NCBI GenBank assembly: GCA_044508835.1
Contig: JBIQHD010000030.1
Span: 1 to 57,837 of the forward strand
Direction: 5' to 3'
From: JAKFDI01 sp044508835
GTDB lineage: Bacteria; Pseudomonadota; Gammaproteobacteria; Burkholderiales; Burkholderiaceae_C
Length of the DNA stretch: 57,837 nucleotides
Under the pieces are notes generated by a model that searched no databases, was not told the origin of the DNA, and was given only the letters and a program-made list of their open reading frames with translations. Position 1 is the first letter of the stretch, and each line of letters begins with the position of its first letter. Position numbers and translations under genes: made by a program. Shown in pieces: positions 17,718 through 25,563 of the stretch.

Positions 17718-19808
17718 TCACGGCGCCGTGGCTGGCGGCGGCGGCGCGTAGCGGTGCATGAGCGCCTGCTGGGCGCTCGGGCCGTCGGTGCCGATGCGCT
17801 CGTAGCTGCCGTCGGGCCGCAGCGTCCAGGCGTCGCAGCGGTCGTGCAGGTAAGGCACCAGGCACTCGTCGATCAGCCGCTGGCGCAGCCCCGCATCGCG
17901 CACCGGCCACGCCACCTCGATGCGGCCGAACATGTTGCGCCCCATCCAGTCGGCGCTGGACAGGTACAGCACCTCGTCGGCCTCGTCCGGCCCCCAGCGG
18001 AAGTACAGCACCCGCGAATGCTCGAGGAAGCGCCCCACCACCGAGCGCACGCGGATGCGCTCGGTCGCGCCCTCGATGCCCGGCGGCAGCATGCAGGCGC
18101 CGCGCACGACGAGGTCGATGTCGGCGCCGGCCTGGCCGGCGCGGATCAGCGCCTCGATCAGCGGCAGGTCGGTGAGCGCGTTCATCTTCGCGACGATGCG
18201 TGCCGGCCGGCCCTCGCGCGCGGCCTGCGCCACGCGCTCGATGGCCTGCATCATCCCGCGGTGCAGCGTGAACGGCGCCTGCAGCAGCTGGCGCATCGAC
18301 TTCATCCTGCCGAGGCTGGCGAGCTGCTGGAACACCGCGTCGGCATCGGCCGTGATGTCGGCGTCGGCCGTGAGGTAACCCACGTCGGTGTAGAGCCGCG
18401 CGGTCTTCGGGTTGTAGTTGCCGGTGGACAGGTGCACGTAGCGCTTGAGCCGCGGCCCCTTCGGCCCGGGCTCGCGCCGCGTGACCAGCAGCAGCTTGGC
18501 GTGCGTCTTCAGGCCCACCACGCCGTACACCACCTGCGCGCCCACGGCCTCCAGCTGCTCGGCCCAGTTGATGTTGGCCTCCTCGTCGAAGCGCGCGGTC
18601 AGCTCCACCACGGCCATCACTTCCTTGCCGCGCCGCGCCGCCTCGATCAGCAGGTCCATCAGCGGCGAGACGCTGCCGGTGCGGTAGATGGTCTGCTTGA
18701 TCGCCAGCACGTCGGGGTCGAGCACCGCCTCGCGCAGGAACTGCAGCACCGGCTCGAAGGACTCGAACGGGTGGTGCAGCACCACGTCGCCCTCGGCGAG
18801 CTGGTCGAAGACCGAGGCGGTGCGCGGCAGCCGCTCCTGCGGCCACACCGGCTCGTGCGGCGGGAAGCGCAGCGCCGGCGCGTCGGCCAGGTCGATCAGC
18901 TCGTTGAGCCGCACCAGGTTCACCGGCCCCTTGGCCGCGTACAGCGCCCAGGGCGCGAGGCCGAACTGCTGCAGCAGGAAGTCCGACAGCTCGGGCGGGC
19001 AGCTGTCCACCACCTCCAGCCGGATGGCCTGGCCGAAGTGGCGCGTGGTGAGCCCGGTGCGCAGCGCCTGGCGCAGGTTGGTGATGTCGGCGTCGACCTC
19101 CAGGTCGGAGTCGCGGGTGACGCGGAACTGCGAGAACGCCTCCACCTCGCGGCCGGGAAAGAGCTCGCCCAGGTGCGAGCGGATCACGCTCGTGAGCAGC
19201 ACGAAGGCCTGCCGGCCGGGCGTGAGCTCCTGCGGCAGCTTGATGACGCGCGGCAGCACCCGCGGCACCTTGACGATGGCGATGGTGTTCTCGCGCCCGA
19301 AGGCGTCCAGCCCCGTCAGCCGCGCGATGAAGTTGAGCGACTTGTTCGCCACCTGCGGGAACGGGTGCGCCGGGTCCAGCCCCACCGGCACGAGCAGCGG
19401 GCGCACCTGGCGCGCGAAGAACTGGTCGACCCAGCGGCGCTGGGCCTCGTCGCGGTCGGCGTGGTTGAGGATGACGATGCCCTCGCGCGTGAGCAGCGGC
19501 ATCAGCTCGTCGTTGAACACGGCGTACTGCTCGTCCATGAGCGCGTGCGCCTCGGCGGCCACCGCCTGCGCGTCGGCCAGCGAGACCCGCCCGCCCGGCG
19601 CGCGCGTGGCCTCGAGGTAGTCGGCGAAGCGCACCTCGAAGAACTCGTCCATGTTCGACGACACGATGCACACGTAGCGCAGCCGCTCGAGCAGCGGCAC
19701 GTCGGCGCGCCGCGCCTGCGCGAGTACGCGGCGGTTGAACTCGAGGATGGAGCGTTCGCGGTTGAGCAGCGCGGGTGCAGCGTTCGCCGCGGCGGGATCG
19801 GGACTCAT
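17718..19808 (-). CDS. ppk1: polyphosphate kinase 1
   Basis: Reversibly polymerises the gamma-phosphate of ATP into inorganic polyphosphate. The 696-residue length matches PPK1 (about 690). The N-terminal domain (NRERSILEFNRRVL, SSNMDEFFEVR), the head domain, and both phospholipase-D-like catalytic domains are present. The autophosphorylated His lies in YVHLSTGNYNPKTARLYTD. It is located head to head with nothing: the glycosyltransferase gene ends only 9 bp past its start on the same strand, so ppk may be read with the upstream lpxH-like/GT genes. Confidence 0.97.
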   Translation of the reverse strand: MSPDPAAANAAPALLNRERSILEFNRRVLAQARRADVPLLERLRYVCIVSSNMDEFFEVRFADYLEATRAPGGRVSLADAQAVAAEAHALMDEQYAVFNDELMPLLTREGIVILNHADRDEAQRRWVDQFFARQVRPLLVPVGLDPAHPFPQVANKSLNFIARLTGLDAFGRENTIAIVKVPRVLPRVIKLPQELTPGRQAFVLLTSVIRSHLGELFPGREVEAFSQFRVTRDSDLEVDADITNLRQALRTGLTTRHFGQAIRLEVVDSCPPELSDFLLQQFGLAPWALYAAKGPVNLVRLNELIDLADAPALRFPPHEPVWPQERLPRTASVFDQLAEGDVVLHHPFESFEPVLQFLREAVLDPDVLAIKQTIYRTGSVSPLMDLLIEAARRGKEVMAVVELTARFDEEANINWAEQLEAVGAQVVYGVVGLKTHAKLLLVTRREPGPKGPRLKRYVHLSTGNYNPKTARLYTDVGYLTADADITADADAVFQQLASLGRMKSMRQLLQAPFTLHRGMMQAIERVAQAAREGRPARIVAKMNALTDLPLIEALIRAGQAGADIDLVVRGACMLPPGIEGATERIRVRSVVGRFLEHSRVLYFRWGPDEADEVLYLSSADWMGRNMFGRIEVAWPVRDAGLRQRLIDECLVPYLHDRCDAWTLRPDGSYERIGTDGPSAQQALMHRYAPPPPATAP

Positions 19809-19817
19809 CGAATCAGT

Positions 19818-20666
19818 TTATGAACCTTTTGCGACGGTGGCGTGACAGGCGGGACGCCCCGCGGCCGGCGCGGATCCGCCGTGCGCCGGCCGCGAAACCG
19901 GCACCAGGTGGCCGATGAACTGGTCGATCGCCGGCTGCCACGCGAACCCGGTGGCGCGGGCCCGCGCTTCGCTGCGCGGCACGTCCAGCGCCTGCAGCGC
20001 GGCGCGGCGCAGGTCGTGGTGCAGGCAGCCGCCCTCGCCGCGGGCGCCCAGCACGTCCAGCGGGCCGGGCACCGGATAGGCGGCCACGGGCGTGCCGCAG
20101 GCCATGGCTTCGAGCATCACCAGGCCGAAGGTGTCGCTGCGGCTCGGAAAGACGAAGACGTCCGCCGCGCTGTACACCGCGGCGAGCCGGTGGCGCGGCA
20201 GCACGCCGCGCCAGTGCACGTCGGCATGGCGCGCCTTCAGGCGCCCGGTCGGCACCATCACGCCGGACGAGGGCGCATGGAAGCGCTTGAACCAGGCATA
20301 GCCCCAGCGCTGCGGCAGGTGCAGCGCCTTGGCCAGGATGTCGGGAAAGCGCGTGTGGAAGGCCGTGGTGAAGGCCCAGCCGCGGCGCAGGCAGTGCGCG
20401 CGGGCGGCGCCGCCGAGCGGCCCTTCGGTGGCGATGTGCACGGCGTCGGGGCGGGCCTCGTCGAGCCACCGGGCCACGCGCCGCGCCGGCCGCCAGGCGA
20501 GCTCGATCTCGCGGTAGCCGGGGCACGCCCAGCGGCGAAAGCCCGAGGGCTCGATCAGCACCACCTCGTGGCCGCGGCGCGCGAGGCCCTGCGCCAGCTC
20601 CACCAGCGTCGTGACGACGCCGTTGACCTGCGGGAGCCAGGCGTCCGTGACCAGCGCGATCTTCAT
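19818..20666 (-). CDS. GT4-family glycosyltransferase with apparent internal deletion
   Basis: 282-residue protein with a normal N-terminal GT-B domain (MKIALVTDAWLPQVNGVVTT; TAFHTRFPDI) and a normal C-terminal stretch (AADVFVFPSRSDTFGLVMLE; VAAYPVPGPLDVL). In this family the two are usually joined by roughly 85 more residues that form the start of the second Rossmann domain, including the VGR..xEKN donor-binding motif. Here VMVPT (to residue 140) runs directly into RLKARHADVHWRGVLPRH. The frame is intact, so this is an in-frame loss, and activity is doubtful. It overlaps the LpxH-like gene by 4 bp. Related pairs act on envelope glycolipids; the substrate is unknown. Confidence 0.85.
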   Translation of the reverse strand: MKIALVTDAWLPQVNGVVTTLVELAQGLARRGHEVVLIEPSGFRRWACPGYREIELAWRPARRVARWLDEARPDAVHIATEGPLGGAARAHCLRRGWAFTTAFHTRFPDILAKALHLPQRWGYAWFKRFHAPSSGVMVPTGRLKARHADVHWRGVLPRHRLAAVYSAADVFVFPSRSDTFGLVMLEAMACGTPVAAYPVPGPLDVLGARGEGGCLHHDLRRAALQALDVPRSEARARATGFAWQPAIDQFIGHLVPVSRPAHGGSAPAAGRPACHATVAKGS

Positions 20667-21553
20667 GCCGACGGGTTCGGTTCCGCCACCGCGGCGGCTT
20701 CGCGCGCCGCCGGCCGCGCCTGCAGCGCGCGGGCCGACCAGTCGACGATCTCCAGGCGGCCGTCGGCATGCTCGGCGAGCGCCGTGAGGCTTTCCACCCA
20801 GTCGCCGTCATTAGCGTAGAGGATGCCGTCGATCTCGCGCAGCCCGGCGTGGTGGATGTGCCCGCAGACCACGCCGTGCACGCCGCGCCGGCGCGCCTCG
20901 CGCGCCACCGCGGCCTCGAAGTCGCCGACGTAGCTCACCGCCCGCTTGACCTTGTGCTTGAGGTAGCGCGAGAGCGACCAGTACGGCAGCCCGAGCCGCG
21001 CGCGCAGCGAGTTCAGGTGCCGGTTCAGCCGCAGCGTGAACTCGTAGAGCGAGTCGCCCAGGTGCGCCAGCCAGCGGGCGCACTGGATCACGCCGTCGAA
21101 CAGGTCGCCGTGCACCACCCACAGTCGGCGGCCGTCGGCCGTCTCGTGGATCCAGTCCCCGGCCACGTCCACACCGCCGAAGTTGTGCTGCACGTAGCGC
21201 CGCGCGAACTCGTCGTGGTTGCCGGGGATGAAGATCACGCGCGTGCCCTTGCGCGCCTTGCGCAGGAGCTTCTGCACCACGTCGTTGTGCGACTGCGGCC
21301 AGTACCACGAGCGGCGCAGCTGCCAGCCGTCGATGATGTCGCCGACGAGGAACAGCGTCTCGCAGTCGACGTGCCGGAGGAAGTCGAGCAGCGCCGCCGC
21401 CTGGCAGCCGGGCGTGCCCAGGTGCAGGTCGGAGATCCACACCGTGCGGTAGCGGCGCCGTTCGCCGCCGATGCCCTCGCCGGCCTCGCCGTTCGCGAGG
21501 ACGGATCCGGGCGCCGCGGCCCAGGCGCGCAGGAAGGAGGCGTCGCTGTGCAT
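20663..21553 (-). CDS. LpxH-like UDP-2,3-diacylglucosamine diphosphatase / calcineurin-type phosphoesterase
   Basis: 296-residue metallophosphoesterase with the complete motif series: SDLHLGTPG near 41, GDIIDGW, GNHDEFARR, VHGDLFD, and GHIHHAGLRE. Conserved WQLRRSWYWP and YLKHKVKRAVSYV place it with the longer LpxH-like subfamily rather than canonical LpxH (about 240 residues). That subfamily is often paired with a GT4 glycosyltransferase, as here by a 4-bp overlap. It probably cleaves a nucleotide-lipid pyrophosphate at the inner membrane; whether it makes lipid X cannot be decided. Confidence 0.87.
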   Translation of the reverse strand: MHSDASFLRAWAAAPGSVLANGEAGEGIGGERRRYRTVWISDLHLGTPGCQAAALLDFLRHVDCETLFLVGDIIDGWQLRRSWYWPQSHNDVVQKLLRKARKGTRVIFIPGNHDEFARRYVQHNFGGVDVAGDWIHETADGRRLWVVHGDLFDGVIQCARWLAHLGDSLYEFTLRLNRHLNSLRARLGLPYWSLSRYLKHKVKRAVSYVGDFEAAVAREARRRGVHGVVCGHIHHAGLREIDGILYANDGDWVESLTALAEHADGRLEIVDWSARALQARPAAREAAAVAEPNPSA

Positions 21554-21647
21554 GGCCCCGCATCGTCAGGCGCCTGCATGACGCCGCCGCGGCTCGCGGA
21601 TGAAGCCTTGATGACAGCGGCGATGCCGCGCGGGTCTTTGCCCGGGC

Positions 21648-22550
21648 TCAGCCGCGCGGGTGGTGCTTCGCGTGCACCGCGCGCAGCCGCTCGCGCGCCA
21701 CGTGGGTGTAGATGGTCGTCGTGGAGATGTCGGCGTGGCCCAGCAGCATCTGCACCGCGCGCAGGTCGGCGCCGTGGTTCAGCAGGTGCGTGGCGAAGGC
21801 GTGGCGCAGCGTGTGCGGCGAGATCGGCGCGTGGATGCCGGCGCGCAGCGCGTACTGCTTGACGAGCTTCCAGAACATCTGCCGCGACATGGCCGCGCCG
21901 CGCACGGTGACGAACAGCGCGTCGCTCGCGCGGCCGGCGAGCAGCTCGCGGCGCGACTCGGCCAGGTAGCGCCGCAGCCACGCATGGGCCTCGTCGCCGA
22001 AGGGCACGAGCCGCTCCTTGCCGCCCTTGCCGGTGACGCGCAGCGCGCCGTCGTCCAGGCCCAGGTGCACGGTCTTCATGCCCACGAGCTCGCTCACCCG
22101 CAGGCCGCTCGCGTACATCAGCTCGAGCATGGTGCGGTCGCGCAGGCCGAGCGGCGCATCGGCGTCGGGCGCGGCGAGCAGCGCCTCCACCTGCGCCTCG
22201 CTGAGCGTCCTGGGCACGCGCAGCGCCTGCTTCGCCGCGGCCAGGCGCAGCGTGGGATCGGCGAGCACCCGGCGCTCGCGCAGCGCCCAGCGGAAGTAGC
22301 GCTTGAACACCGTCAGGCGCCGGTTGCTGCTCGTGGCCTTGCTGCCGGCGTGGCGGGCCACGGCGTAGGCGCGCAGGTCGGCCTCGGTGGTGGCGTCGAG
22401 CGCGCGGCCCCGCGACTGCGCCAGCCAGCCGGCGTACAGGCTCAGGTCGCGGCGGTAGGCGGCGAGCGTGTTGGCCGACAGGCCGTCCTCGATCCACAGC
22501 GCGTCGATGAAGCGGTCGATCGCCTCGCGGCTGGTGTCGATGGACGTCAT
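21648..22550 (-). CDS. xerD: tyrosine recombinase XerD
   Basis: 300-residue site-specific recombinase that, with XerC, resolves chromosome dimers at dif. Catalytic residues are visible: Arg in ASGLRVSELVG, Lys in GKGGKERLVPFG, HTLRHAFATHLL (His-x-x-Arg), LGHADISTT and the nucleophile Tyr in TIYTHV. The N-terminal SAM-like domain (residues 8-95) is complete. Length and KTVHLGLDDGALRVTGKGG fit XerD rather than a phage integrase, and no attachment site or phage gene is nearby. Divergent from the AEC transporter. Confidence 0.94.
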   Translation of the reverse strand: MTSIDTSREAIDRFIDALWIEDGLSANTLAAYRRDLSLYAGWLAQSRGRALDATTEADLRAYAVARHAGSKATSSNRRLTVFKRYFRWALRERRVLADPTLRLAAAKQALRVPRTLSEAQVEALLAAPDADAPLGLRDRTMLELMYASGLRVSELVGMKTVHLGLDDGALRVTGKGGKERLVPFGDEAHAWLRRYLAESRRELLAGRASDALFVTVRGAAMSRQMFWKLVKQYALRAGIHAPISPHTLRHAFATHLLNHGADLRAVQMLLGHADISTTTIYTHVARERLRAVHAKHHPRG

Positions 22551-22614
22551 GGGGGAGGATTGTGGCCCGCGCGATTGTGGACATCACGCACCGGCGCCAA
22601 GGCACACTCTCGCG

Positions 22615-23511
22615 ATGTCCAACGCCTGGCTCCTGCTGCCCGACCTGCTGCTCATCCTCGTCGGCTGGGCGGTGTGCCGCCACACCCCGCTGAACCGCGG
22701 CGTCTGGGACGCCGCCGAGCGGCTGGTGTACTACCTGCTCTTCCCGGTGCTGCTGTTCAACTCCATCGTGCGCAGCCCGCTGCGCCTGGACGAGACGCTG
22801 CCCCTGGGCCTGGCCGCGTTCGGGGTGGTGGCCGCCGGCGTGGTGCTGGCCTATGCGCTGCGGCTCTTCCCCGGCGTCGATGCGCGCATGCACGCCTCGG
22901 GCGCGCAGACGGCCTTCCGCTTCAATTCCTTCATCGCGCTGGCACTGGCCGAGCGGCTGGCCGGGCCGCAGGGCGTGGCCTGGGCGGCGCTGATGGTGGC
23001 GCTGTGCGTGCCGCTGTGCAACGTGGCGGCGGTGTGGCCGCTGGCGCGCCACGGCGGGCAGTCGTACCTGCGCGAGCTCGGGCGCAACCCGCTGATCCTG
23101 AGCACGGTGGCCGGCTTCGCGGCCAACCTCGCCGGGCTGCGCTTCCCCGAGGCGGTGGACACCACGCTGCACCGCATCGGCCTGGCCGCGCTGCCGCTCG
23201 GGCTGATGTCGGTCGGCGCCGGGCTCAAGCTCGGCGGCCTGCGCGAGGCGCCGCGCCTGGCCGCCGCGCTGCTGGCCATCCGCCACGCGCTGCTGCCGCT
23301 GGTGGCCATCGGCCTGGCCGCCCTGCTCTCGCTGCACGGCGAGCAGCGGCTGCTGGTGATCGGCTTCGCCGCGCTGCCCACGGCCTCCAGCGCCTACGTG
23401 CTGGCCGCGCGCATGGGCGGGCACGGGCCGTTCGTGGCGGGGCTGGTCACGGTGTCGACGCTGATCGGCATGCTGAGCGTGCCGCTCTGGCTGGCGCTCG
23501 CCGCGCCGTAG
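22615..23511 (+). CDS. AEC-family transporter (auxin efflux carrier-like)
   Basis: 298-residue inner-membrane protein with about ten hydrophobic segments in two five-helix halves. It opens with WLLLPDLLLILVGWAVC and contains AALPLGLMSVGAGLKL and FAALPTASSAYVLAARMGG, the AEC core signatures. Substrates of bacterial AEC proteins include dicarboxylates and amino acids; this one is unassigned. I chose the ATG at 22615 because the in-frame upstream extension overlaps xerD and looks non-coding. Confidence 0.9.
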   Translation: MSNAWLLLPDLLLILVGWAVCRHTPLNRGVWDAAERLVYYLLFPVLLFNSIVRSPLRLDETLPLGLAAFGVVAAGVVLAYALRLFPGVDARMHASGAQTAFRFNSFIALALAERLAGPQGVAWAALMVALCVPLCNVAAVWPLARHGGQSYLRELGRNPLILSTVAGFAANLAGLRFPEAVDTTLHRIGLAALPLGLMSVGAGLKLGGLREAPRLAAALLAIRHALLPLVAIGLAALLSLHGEQRLLVIGFAALPTASSAYVLAARMGGHGPFVAGLVTVSTLIGMLSVPLWLALAAP

Positions 23512-23515
23512 CGCG

Positions 23516-23866
23516 TCAGGGCAGGCGCTGCACCGGCACCAGCCGGTCGCTGCGGGCGATGGCGCCGGTGTCGTCGAACTCGCTGGCGATCTGGGTGCAC
23601 ACCGCGCGGCACAGCGAGGCGGCGCGCTCGCTCTGGATGCGGTAGAAGATCTGCGTGCCCTCGCGCCGGCGCGCCAGGATGCCGGCGCGGTACAGCGTGG
23701 CCAGGTGCTGCGAGAGGTTGGGCTGGGTGGCGTCGATCTCGGCCAGCAGCTGCGAGACGTTCTTCTCCTGCTGGCACAGCGCGCTGATCAGGCGCAGGCG
23801 CACCGGCGTGGAGAGCACGGAGAACAGCTCGGCGGCGGCGGAGAAAACGTCGTCGGACTCTTGCAT
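23516..23866 (-). CDS. ArsR-family transcriptional regulator next to the sox genes
   Basis: 116-residue winged-helix repressor: helix-turn-helix about residues 38-60 (VSQLLAEIDATQPNLSQHL), wing GILARRREGTQIFYRI. Cysteines at 31, 86 and 90 recall the persulfide sensors SqrR, BigR and the ArsR-type SoxR, which derepress sulfur genes when two Cys form a polysulfide bridge. The spacing here is shorter than in those proteins. It is the last gene of the minus-strand sulfur block, 77 bp after the TlpA-like gene. Start ATG at 23866; a GTG 6 bp upstream is possible. Regulation of the sox operon is inferred from position. Confidence 0.85.
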   Translation of the reverse strand: MQESDDVFSAAAELFSVLSTPVRLRLISALCQQEKNVSQLLAEIDATQPNLSQHLATLYRAGILARRREGTQIFYRIQSERAASLCRAVCTQIASEFDDTGAIARSDRLVPVQRLP

Positions 23867-23943
23867 GCTCACGGTCGGGGCGAGGCGCCGGCTGCAGGTG
23901 GGGAAAGCGCAGGCAGTTTATGCGCAAGCACGAATGTGGCCGA

Positions 23944-24483
23944 TCAGGGTTTGCCGGCAACCGGCCGGGCCAGCTGCAGAAACTCCATCACGTCCTCCTC
24001 GAACATCTCGCCCGGCAGCGCCGCGACGAGCTGCGCGCCGCGCGCCACCGCGTAGGTGCGCGGGATGACGCGGCGCGTGTCGAACATGCGCCCGAGCGAT
24101 TGCGCGTCGCGCGTCACGGCGAAGCCGTAGCCGTTGCTGCGCACGTACTCGCGCGTGGCCTCGGGCTCGCGGTCGATGGACACGCCCAGCACCAGCAGGT
24201 CGGTGCCGGCGGCAGCGCGGTGCAGCTTCTCGACGTGGCGGTTGTGGTTGCGGCAGAACGGGCAGGTGGACTCCCAGAACACCACCACGGCCGGCCGCGC
24301 GGCGAGGCTCGCGCCGGCCAGGCGCCGCCCGTCGATGAGCGCGATCTCGTCGGGCCAGGTCACCGGCCGCGGCAGCTTGGCCGGCTCGGCCCGCGCCGGC
24401 CGCGGCGCGGCGAACGGCGCCGCCAGCAGGCCCAGGGCGCCGGCCGCGCCCGCATGCAGCACATGGCGGCGTGCCTTGCTCAT
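23944..24483 (-). CDS. exported TlpA/SoxW-like thioredoxin
   Basis: 179-residue precursor. The N-terminal export signal (RRHVLHAGAAGALGLLAAP, to about residue 32) has a twin arginine but could use Sec. A thioredoxin fold follows with active site CPFC in FWESTCPFCRNHN near residue 73. This suggests a periplasmic thiol reductant. In sox clusters such proteins (SoxW, SoxS) keep the SoxY sulfur-carrier cysteine reduced; that role here is inferred. It overlaps the SoxH-like gene by 4 bp. Confidence 0.85.
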   Translation of the reverse strand: MSKARRHVLHAGAAGALGLLAAPFAAPRPARAEPAKLPRPVTWPDEIALIDGRRLAGASLAARPAVVVFWESTCPFCRNHNRHVEKLHRAAAGTDLLVLGVSIDREPEATREYVRSNGYGFAVTRDAQSLGRMFDTRRVIPRTYAVARGAQLVAALPGEMFEEDVMEFLQLARPVAGKP

Positions 24484-25436
24484 TTCTCGTGCTCCATCAG
24501 CAGGTAGGTGTTGTAGGCGTTCATGCGGTTGGCCGCCTCGAACAGCGGCAGGTCGCGGAAGCGCGACCAGTCGGTGCGCGCATAGGCCTCGTCGAACGGG
24601 TCCATGTTGCGCGCGGCCTCGCCCATGGTCTGGCGCAGGTAGGCGATGTAGTCGCGCGTGAGCGTGAGGTCGTCCTTCGGGTTCGTCGACAGCGCGCCGT
24701 GGCCCGGCACGAGCACCGTGGCGTCGAAGGCCAGCAGCCGGTCGAGCGCCGCGATCCAGCGGCGGCTGTCGGCCTGGCCGACGAAGGGCACGCGCCCGCG
24801 GAACACCAGGTCGCCGGCGAACAGCGTGCGCTCGCCGGGCAGGAAGACGACCAGGTCGTGCGGCGTGTGCGACGGGCCGACCGCCCGCACCTCGAAGCGC
24901 AGGCCGCCGATGGTGAGATCGGCGTCGCCGTCGAGCCAGCGGTCGGCGGGCACCAGGCGCGTGCGCGCATCGATCCAGGGCGCGAGGTCGCCGCGGCTGG
25001 CCTCCAGGCGCTGGGCGGCGGTCTCGGAGTACAGGTATTCCTGGCCGCTGCGGTGCGCCACGATCGTCGCGCCCGCCTCCTTGAACACCTGCAGGCCGTA
25101 CACGTGGTCGGCGTGGTAGTGGGTGAGCAGCACGTGGCTCACCGGCCGGGGCGTGATGCGGCGGATCTGCGCGAGCAGCTCGCGCGCCAGCGCCGGCGAG
25201 CCGAGCGCGTCGATCACCACCACCGAATCGGCGGTGACCACGAAGCCGGCGTTGGAGATGAAGTTGGCGTTGGCCGGCGAGCCGAGCGCCGACTGGCCCT
25301 GCACGAAGTACGCGTTCGCGCTGACCTGCACCGGCGTGACGGGCGGCAGCGCCTGGGCGCCGGCGGCCGTGGCGCCGGACATCAGCACCGCCGCCGCGAG
25401 GCGGCGGGCCCGGCGATACACGTCATACATTCGCAT
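24480..25436 (-). CDS. exported SoxH-like metallo-beta-lactamase-fold hydrolase
   Basis: 318-residue protein with a signal peptide (cleavage near AGAQALPP) and the zinc-binding motif THYHADHV near residue 101, with further ligands in GPSHTPHD, AGDLVFRG and VPGHGALS. It resembles SoxH and quinoprotein-relay zinc metallohydrolases found near sox genes; no biochemical role is established for these. The start is uncertain: ATG at 25436 or 25430, neither with a ribosome site. TAATAT sits 6 bp before the first ATG, so a leaderless transcript is possible. The 25436 ATG lies within a motif shared with the soxC upstream region. Confidence 0.83.
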   Translation of the reverse strand: MRMYDVYRRARRLAAAVLMSGATAAGAQALPPVTPVQVSANAYFVQGQSALGSPANANFISNAGFVVTADSVVVIDALGSPALARELLAQIRRITPRPVSHVLLTHYHADHVYGLQVFKEAGATIVAHRSGQEYLYSETAAQRLEASRGDLAPWIDARTRLVPADRWLDGDADLTIGGLRFEVRAVGPSHTPHDLVVFLPGERTLFAGDLVFRGRVPFVGQADSRRWIAALDRLLAFDATVLVPGHGALSTNPKDDLTLTRDYIAYLRQTMGEAARNMDPFDEAYARTDWSRFRDLPLFEAANRMNAYNTYLLMEHEK

Positions 25437-25451
25437 GCACGGATATTAAGC
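25434..25451. promoter_or_regulatory. sox-associated motif upstream of the SoxH-like gene
   Basis: Plus-strand CATGCACGGATATTAAGC. The site at 34132-34146 upstream of soxC reads CATGCAC-ATAT-AAGC, identical apart from three inserted bases. On the minus strand it reads as a -10-like TTAATAT followed by GTGCATG. It is a candidate operator or promoter for the ArsR-type regulator nearby. Confidence 0.45.
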
Positions 25452-25563
25452 CGGCGCCCCGTTCCCCACCCGCAGGCGCCGGTGATCGTTTGTACCGACG
25501 GCGCCCCGCCTGGGCAGGCTTCGTGCGGATGCGGTCCAATCGCCTTCTTTCCCCGCCTGCCCG

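Noticed and set aside
19813..20811. Alternative 332-codon frame over the glycosyltransferase, considered as a frameshifted part of it
   Set aside because: It contains no GT4 motifs. Both halves of the real protein are in one frame, so the missing segment is a deletion, not a frameshift.
21648..22550. Tyrosine recombinase as an integrase of a genomic island covering the sox genes
   Set aside because: The residues and length fit housekeeping XerD, there is no tRNA or direct-repeat attachment site nearby, and GC content looks uniform across the island.
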